A stretch of 64,000 nucleotides of DNA from Schistosoma haematobium (taxonomy: Eukaryota > Platyhelminthes > Trematoda > Strigeidida > Schistosomatidae): the NCBI RefSeq assembly GCF_000699445.3, contig NC_067197.1, forward strand, positions 22,489,809-22,553,808, written 5' to 3'. The translations under genes were made by a program, and so were the position numbers. Below the pieces are notes generated by a model. That model did no database searches and was not told the origin of the DNA. It saw nothing but the letters and a program-made list of their open reading frames with translations. Positions 58,661 through 64,000 of this stretch are shown in pieces (within the stretch, counting starts at the first letter, position 1; the number at the start of each line of letters is the position of its first letter).

Positions 58661-60442
58661 TATTTTTGCTTATAAAGTACTTAGCCATTTAATTGTAAAA
58701 TAAATAGCCCAGTTTAAATTTAATTTATTAATGTATTTATCCAACCTTGATGGAAAACAATAACAACAAATGGTTTCATCTCACTAACAGTATAAATAAA
58801 CAAATATTCCTTTATATTATAAACTATTTATCTGTTTCGTATTCCCTTTTTGAGAATCATTTTATTGAGTATAATTTGACATAGAAACAGTTTAAATAAT
58901 CTTTCTACATTGAATATTTCGATTTTTTTTTCATTAGTTATTTTAATTATGCATATCATTGTGTACAAAAATAGAATTTTTTTTAAAGGAAATGCTTCTC
59001 CATCAGTTATGTGATGAAAATATAATTATAATTAGAGATTATGGTTACTAGGGGTATTTTTTAATTTTAATTTTTTTTTTAGTTTCGATATAAATAATTT
59101 TTAAAATTAATATGGAATTATTGATTTATTGAGAAAATGTTTAATGAAAACATTTTTTTTACAAGAGAATCTGATACACATAAGAGTTGATTAAATAGAA
59201 TGGACTTTTGAGTTAATAAGAATTTATTCAACAAGGTATATGAATATGAAATGAAGTCTGTTGTATACATGGATAAATGCCATCTTACTTGTAGTAAGCT
59301 GAATGTCTCTATGGTATTAAAAAAACATATTACATTTTATGGTAGCAATTTAATACATGAAGTTTGAATATACTTGTAATGGGATCATTGTAATCTAGAA
59401 TGAATTGGCCAATTAAGTGTCATCATTTTCTGATACATTCTTCATCTGAAGAAAACCTTCAGCTTAACTATTATTAGATAGTCTAATAACTGTGTTATGC
59501 GTAGAGTGTATTAAATGAGAATATTTATATAGTTAAAGCGATTCCTCAGGGTTTATTTTCACTACGTTTCGTCCAGTATCCATGTTATCTAAACAATATA
59601 TATTTGTATCTCCAAAGAATAAGCCAACGCATCTCATCGACATTATTGAAAACTTTGTTACCTAGTTATTTGAGTCCCGATAAATTCACCACTCAAATAA
59701 GAAGACTATACTAATCCTTTCTTTGAAAATAGAAAACTCATCTTATTTCCTCTCGTTTGTTAAACGAATTCTATTAAATACATTTTCACTGTATCGGGTG
59801 CTATTTTGTGGTAGATCAATAGTTATTTTACAAATTAGTTTAACATTATCCTTTGTGAACATCAAATTGAATAATAAAGTTTAAAATTTCTAAAAGAGTG
59901 GAACTCTTCATAGAATTACTACAATTAAATCTCATAAAATACCTAAACTTAGTTAGTAATACCAGCTCTACATTGTAATTCTAGAAGAATCTACTTATTA
60001 AACAGATAGAGTTGAAACTTTTAAATTAGTTTTTAATGATTAAGATTATATCGCTGTTGATATTTTTGACTGAAATTCAATCAGTCTTGGTCAGTATAAA
60101 AGTAATTCTCAGGGAAGGTCTACGTATTCGATCTGTTCAATGTCACGATGTTTAAATGTTTTATTTTTTTCATTCTTAACCGTAATTTGAAATAAATTTC
60201 TATTTGGTATCTAATATCTTCCAAAAAGATAATTAAATGATTTTAGTGACTATAAAGATACTGTTAAACTTCTCCTTTATTATTATTATGATATGTGAAT
60301 GCTATATTTGAAATAAGCTCAGCGATTGTAAATTTAAATAATTCCAAGGTTTTGTCCAGTTAGCTTGTTTGGACTTCTTCAGAGTAATAATCAAAATCAA
60401 AATCATCAAAGAAATATCTATGTGGAATAAAGATGCAGACAA
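58661..60442. other. Intergenic; Penelope-like terminus relic near 60350
   Basis: At 60350-60382 (minus) CTGAAGA is followed by GTCC/GGAC arms and AAAAC in place of GAAAC, resembling a decayed hammerhead of a Penelope-like element. The rest is AT-rich. Confidence 0.35.
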
Positions 60443-60724
60443 TTGAATGTAAGGTCGAAGGAATATAAACAGTGTTTAAAAAATGTTCCCAAATCCTCGA
60501 TTGACCTAAAGAAACTTCAGAATAAGTCTGTGATGGCCTTACATGCGTTGAAAACAGAGCATAAGATTAATTTTGAAGGGACTAAAATCGTTCAGAAAGG
60601 TTTTTTCACTCATAAAGAAAAATTGACAACAGAAGCGCTGTGTATATGGGCGAACAAGAACAGCCTGATTCGAAAGGATGGTATTCAATTTGCGACTACT
60701 TGGCAAATATTCGTTGACAAGTAA
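60443..60724 (+). pseudogene. Possible Penelope-like GIY-YIG nuclease C-terminal fragment
   Basis: The frame includes LHALKTEHKINFEGTKI, EKLTTEALCIW and NSLIRKDG, the order HA..H.I.F..TKI / EA..I / NR.DG seen in the C-terminal part of Penelope-type GIY-YIG endonucleases. No ATG, catalytic GIY or RT is present. Identity rests on remembered motifs. Confidence 0.35.
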
Positions 60725-61377
60725 CTGAACCCTTTCTTTATTTAACCTGTTTATTTCACATGCATTGTTATTTTGACCGAAGTTATTGTGATTTATTCTC
60801 AACATTACAACTATGTATTTGATGATTCTCGTTTTACATACACATCAATCATTCGGAAACCATTTTTAAACCTTCAAATTACAGTTTTATTTTATTTATT
60901 TGTTTCTTCATATAAAACATCAATACCGAATATCATTCATTAATAATTCAATCTTACACACACAGTTCGTTCAGTCATTTATTTTCACATCGTTAACTTT
61001 TCACATGTTTCGCATTTAACTGACTCATGCTATCTTAGTTACAAAAAGTCAACATCCAAATATGATTGAATTAACACAGTATAGATTTGATCTGATTAGA
61101 TTGTTAAAACGTAATATGTTTATTTGATGATTTTGATTATTACCCTGAAGTCGTGACAAGGTAGCTGGACAAAAGGCTTGGAATTATTTTAAATTTCAAC
61201 CGTTAAAAATAATTCAAATATAATTTTCACACTTAATGACTTCTCTATACTCGGCGCCAAATTTTTGTCAAACTATTCATTCTCATCTTGACGAATATTC
61301 GCATAAATTCTCTTTTACTGTTTAATAATTTATTTAATAGTAGAAGTTTTATGATATGTAATATAGATTTTATTTAT
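60725..61377. other. Intergenic AT-rich DNA
   Basis: Nothing recognised. Confidence 0.4.
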
Positions 61378-61892
61378 TTATTTGAACACATAAATGTTGG
61401 TACAAAGGGAGCACCGAATAAATATGCACCACACAAGTTACTTGATTTGTGTGTGGGCAGTGATACTGTCTGAGCGCTTAGACCGAAGCAGGTGGTTTTC
61501 TTAGGGGGACACACCCCGAGCCTTCGATCTAAAGGTCTGATCCACAGGGCAGTGAAGCAACGTCAGGAGATGCAGTCCCATGGTTGTCGGTGACCAACGA
61601 TTGGTTCATATGTCATTTCTTCCGTCAAGATTCTGAAACCGATGTGCACCATTGTTTTGGAATCAGGGTTTTCCAACTCCCCTAGGTGGAGTCTCTGTGT
61701 CAATCAACCTAGTTAAAGCTCCGGACATTCGCTTTTTATCTTCCTAATTTCGTAACCAACAGTAGTGCCGCGAGATGGCAATGAGTAGGAATTCCTTTTC
61801 AGTGACTGTGTGCACGTGTCCATGTGAGAGCATTTCTAGAGAGAGAACTGACTTTCCCAACCCTCGGCCGTACTAGGGCATTTAGGGGCCCT
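61378..61892 (-). mobile_element. Non-autonomous LINE-tailed element, full length
   Basis: The 3' end at left has TTTATTTATTTGAACACATAA (complement of the AAATAAATAA tail). The 5' end is AGGGCATTTAGGGGCC on plus. All blocks of the family are present in order, which makes this the best reference copy. A possible short TSD, TAATATA, flanks it. Confidence 0.75.
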
Positions 61893-62798
61893 AATATAAA
61901 TGTAATTCAAGATTTACGAATATAATCAAGATCAATTTATTCGTAAAATTCAACTTTCTTCTGATTACTCTTTTAATGTTCACATACACACACAAAGAAA
62001 AACAATGAAGAGAACATTTAACTAAGTCCATATAAAAAAAGTAAAGAAAAACTAAATCTTTGATAAATTTCAACTTGGAAATTATTCAAATAAAAATAGT
62101 TTTATAGAAAAAAAAACAATTTTTCTTTTGAAAGAAACTTATTCATGCACAAAAATTAAAGCGTGAAACGAAATTTCAATCATTCAAATCAATTACTGTA
62201 TCATTTATTATTGAATTGAAGGATCATTTTTGTAAGTAAATATCTAAAAACGAAATTTTTTTTTAAAATCGAGCGGTTATTTCTCTTTATTCATTTTTTT
62301 TGAAAAAAATTTATTTTTCTGGCAAATTTCAATCATTTCAAATGAATTTGATTAATGAATAGCTAAATTTATCCTTTTTAAATAATTAATGATTATTTAA
62401 AATAATAATGTGATATTGGTGTATATTAAATAAGTAATTGTATAAAACTGTATTGTTTATTAACCATTGTAACTAAGGAGTCACTTCAACTTAGAGTCAA
62501 GATCTTTCCCTTTTTTCACCTTTTTCCCTTCTTATTATTACGTAATGATTTTAATGTTTTGTGATGACTATTCCAAGTTTATTTACCCACGTTTGACCTT
62601 CTATTTCCAACGTTCAATTATTGATAAGACTTTTGTTATCGTATTTTATTATTCTTACTACTATCAGTACACTTGTCTTCTTACTATCAACATGTATTTT
62701 TACTTATTATGTGTGGTGACGTATTCTATTTCATTGTGATTATTGACCCATATTGCCTTGATTGGTTTAACATGTTCGTATAAATATTCATGTATATT
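61893..62798. other. Intergenic AT-rich DNA
   Basis: Nothing recognised. Confidence 0.4.
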
Positions 62799-62838
62799 AA
62801 AGCCTGATGACGATCTAATTGAAAACAATTGTTCGCTT
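62799..62838 (+). ncRNA. Hammerhead-like motif, Penelope-type
   Basis: Core CTGATGA (62804-62810) and GAAA (62821-62824). Stem III AACAATTGTT, cleavage triplet UUC at 62832-62834, and stem I AAGC/GCTT with four pairs. Stem II (CGATCTAATT) pairs poorly. It is only ~2 kb from the Penelope-like coding scrap. Confidence 0.5.
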
Positions 62839-63509
62839 AAATGTGTTGTTATAACTTTATTTTGTTGTTGTTTTGTTCTGTTTTCGTAAAAGAAACTTGT
62901 TGAAATACCTTGTGCTGAGAATTCTATATTGTACTACAATATAATATTGAATAAATACACTAATAGTAATAATAATAATAATAATAATAAGAGTAAGAGT
63001 ATACAAGAGTTTCTGAGGAGTTTCAATTTTATACAAAATCTATTTCATGTATAAATTTTATTTCCAAGAGATTTAATGTAAAATCACCAACAAAATAACT
63101 GTTTTGTAAACATTTTGACAAGTATATTACCATACAATTATAAATGACTATTGGATTAATATCTAAGTAATCGGTAAGCATATTTAAGTGTATTGAATAG
63201 TTAAATGAGAACACAAAATTGATACTTTACATTAAAGAGAAGAATAATACACATGTGTTACATGTGAAAGAAGAAAAAAAGTGTTTTTCACTTTAGAAAA
63301 TTTGTTTCAATCGATTCATTTATTCGTTACTAATAAGATTAATTGAAAACAAGGTATGAAATGAAAAGTTAATGATAATCAATCATCCCTATTTTGAGTT
63401 TAAACTCTCTTGGATAGTATCATTTTTATCAAATTTTGAATTAAAATAAACAGGTTCACATTTTATACTTTAATGAATTTTGTTATATTTATTGTTGGTA
63501 GAAAGCTAC
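62839..63509. other. Intergenic AT-rich DNA
   Basis: AAT microsatellite at 62964-62990; nothing else recognised. Confidence 0.45.
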
Positions 63510-63748
63510 CATTTTTGATAATTGAATTCACAAGTCAATCTAAGCTAGGCCACTAGCGAAAATCTGGAAGCAATGGATGGTTATTTTAACATAATATAGG
63601 ACTCCTTAGCTGTGTGCATCCATGATCCCGATACTAGGACAAAACAGTCGTCCAATACTTTCACCTTTTCATTGGTGGTCTAGAATAGATCGATTCATAC
63701 ATTCAACTATTAAAATTATTACGATCACCACAAATCTCCATTCTGATA
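63510..63748 (+). mobile_element. Degenerate hammerhead SINE (family B), inverted-dimer form
   Basis: The left half is minus-like (CAAGTCAATCTAAGCTAGGCC, GGACTCCTTAGC). The right half is plus (GATACTAGGACAAAACAGTCGTCC, GGTGGTCTAG, TCCATTCTGATA). The cores are mutated. Confidence 0.6.
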
Positions 63749-64000
63749 AAACTATCTTTATCATATATATATATACTAACTGAGGAATAACATTTAAATC
63801 CTACTAAATAAACAATGTCACATTGTTTCAATCAACTATATAACTCCATTACGTTCTCATATTATTCCAAATCAAGAAATTTATTTGTATCGTTTTTTTT
63901 TATTATTTCTCTTGATTTATAAACAATAGTTCATGCTTAATGCACGTTATGTTGACTTTTATTTTAAGTAAACTAAAAGAATATTTCCCAAGAAAACAAA

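Noticed and set aside
1..64000. CRISPR arrays, rRNA, bacterial operons
   Set aside because: No regularly spaced direct repeats, rRNA-like GC-rich cores or ribosome-binding/operon structure; the window is eukaryotic.

Overview
The window looks like genomic DNA of a blood fluke (Schistosoma or a close relative). It is very AT-rich, full of transposon fossils, and carries tRNA-headed SINEs with hammerhead ribozymes of the schistosome Sm-alpha type. It also has a CsRn1/Boudicca-type LTR retrotransposon primed by tRNA-Trp, and RTE-like LINE pieces. No bacterial-style operons, rRNA or CRISPR arrays were seen. All calls come from reading the sequence; no database search was possible.

Layout. 1-3022 is the 5' part of an LTR retrotransposon on the minus strand, cut by the window edge. 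3023-5591 is a non-coding spacer with a LINE scrap. 5592-10849 is a complete copy of the same element on the plus strand, so the two copies form a large inverted repeat. 11565-15395 is the one confident host gene: an eIF4E-family cap-binding protein in three exons (203 residues), with a 38-bp first intron and a 3.2-kb second intron. That second intron holds a twin-primed non-autonomous insertion and an antisense LINE relic. 17252-18606 is an internally deleted LINE. From 20.9 kb to the end the window is intergenic or intronic DNA: about a dozen hammerhead-SINE insertions of at least two tRNA-headed families, a ~290-bp MITE family, a foldback element, Penelope-like scraps and microsatellites. 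One plausible first coding exon of an unknown gene lies at 42585-42958.

The most interesting theme is the hammerhead SINE population. Several insertions have clear target-site duplications (7, 11, 12 and 15 bp) yet contain two SINE units, the upstream one inverted. This is what twin priming on a head-to-tail dimeric (or circular) ribozyme RNA would leave. The LTR retrotransposon copies are nearly identical but are broken by single-base homopolymer indels at different places, plus one break shared by both.
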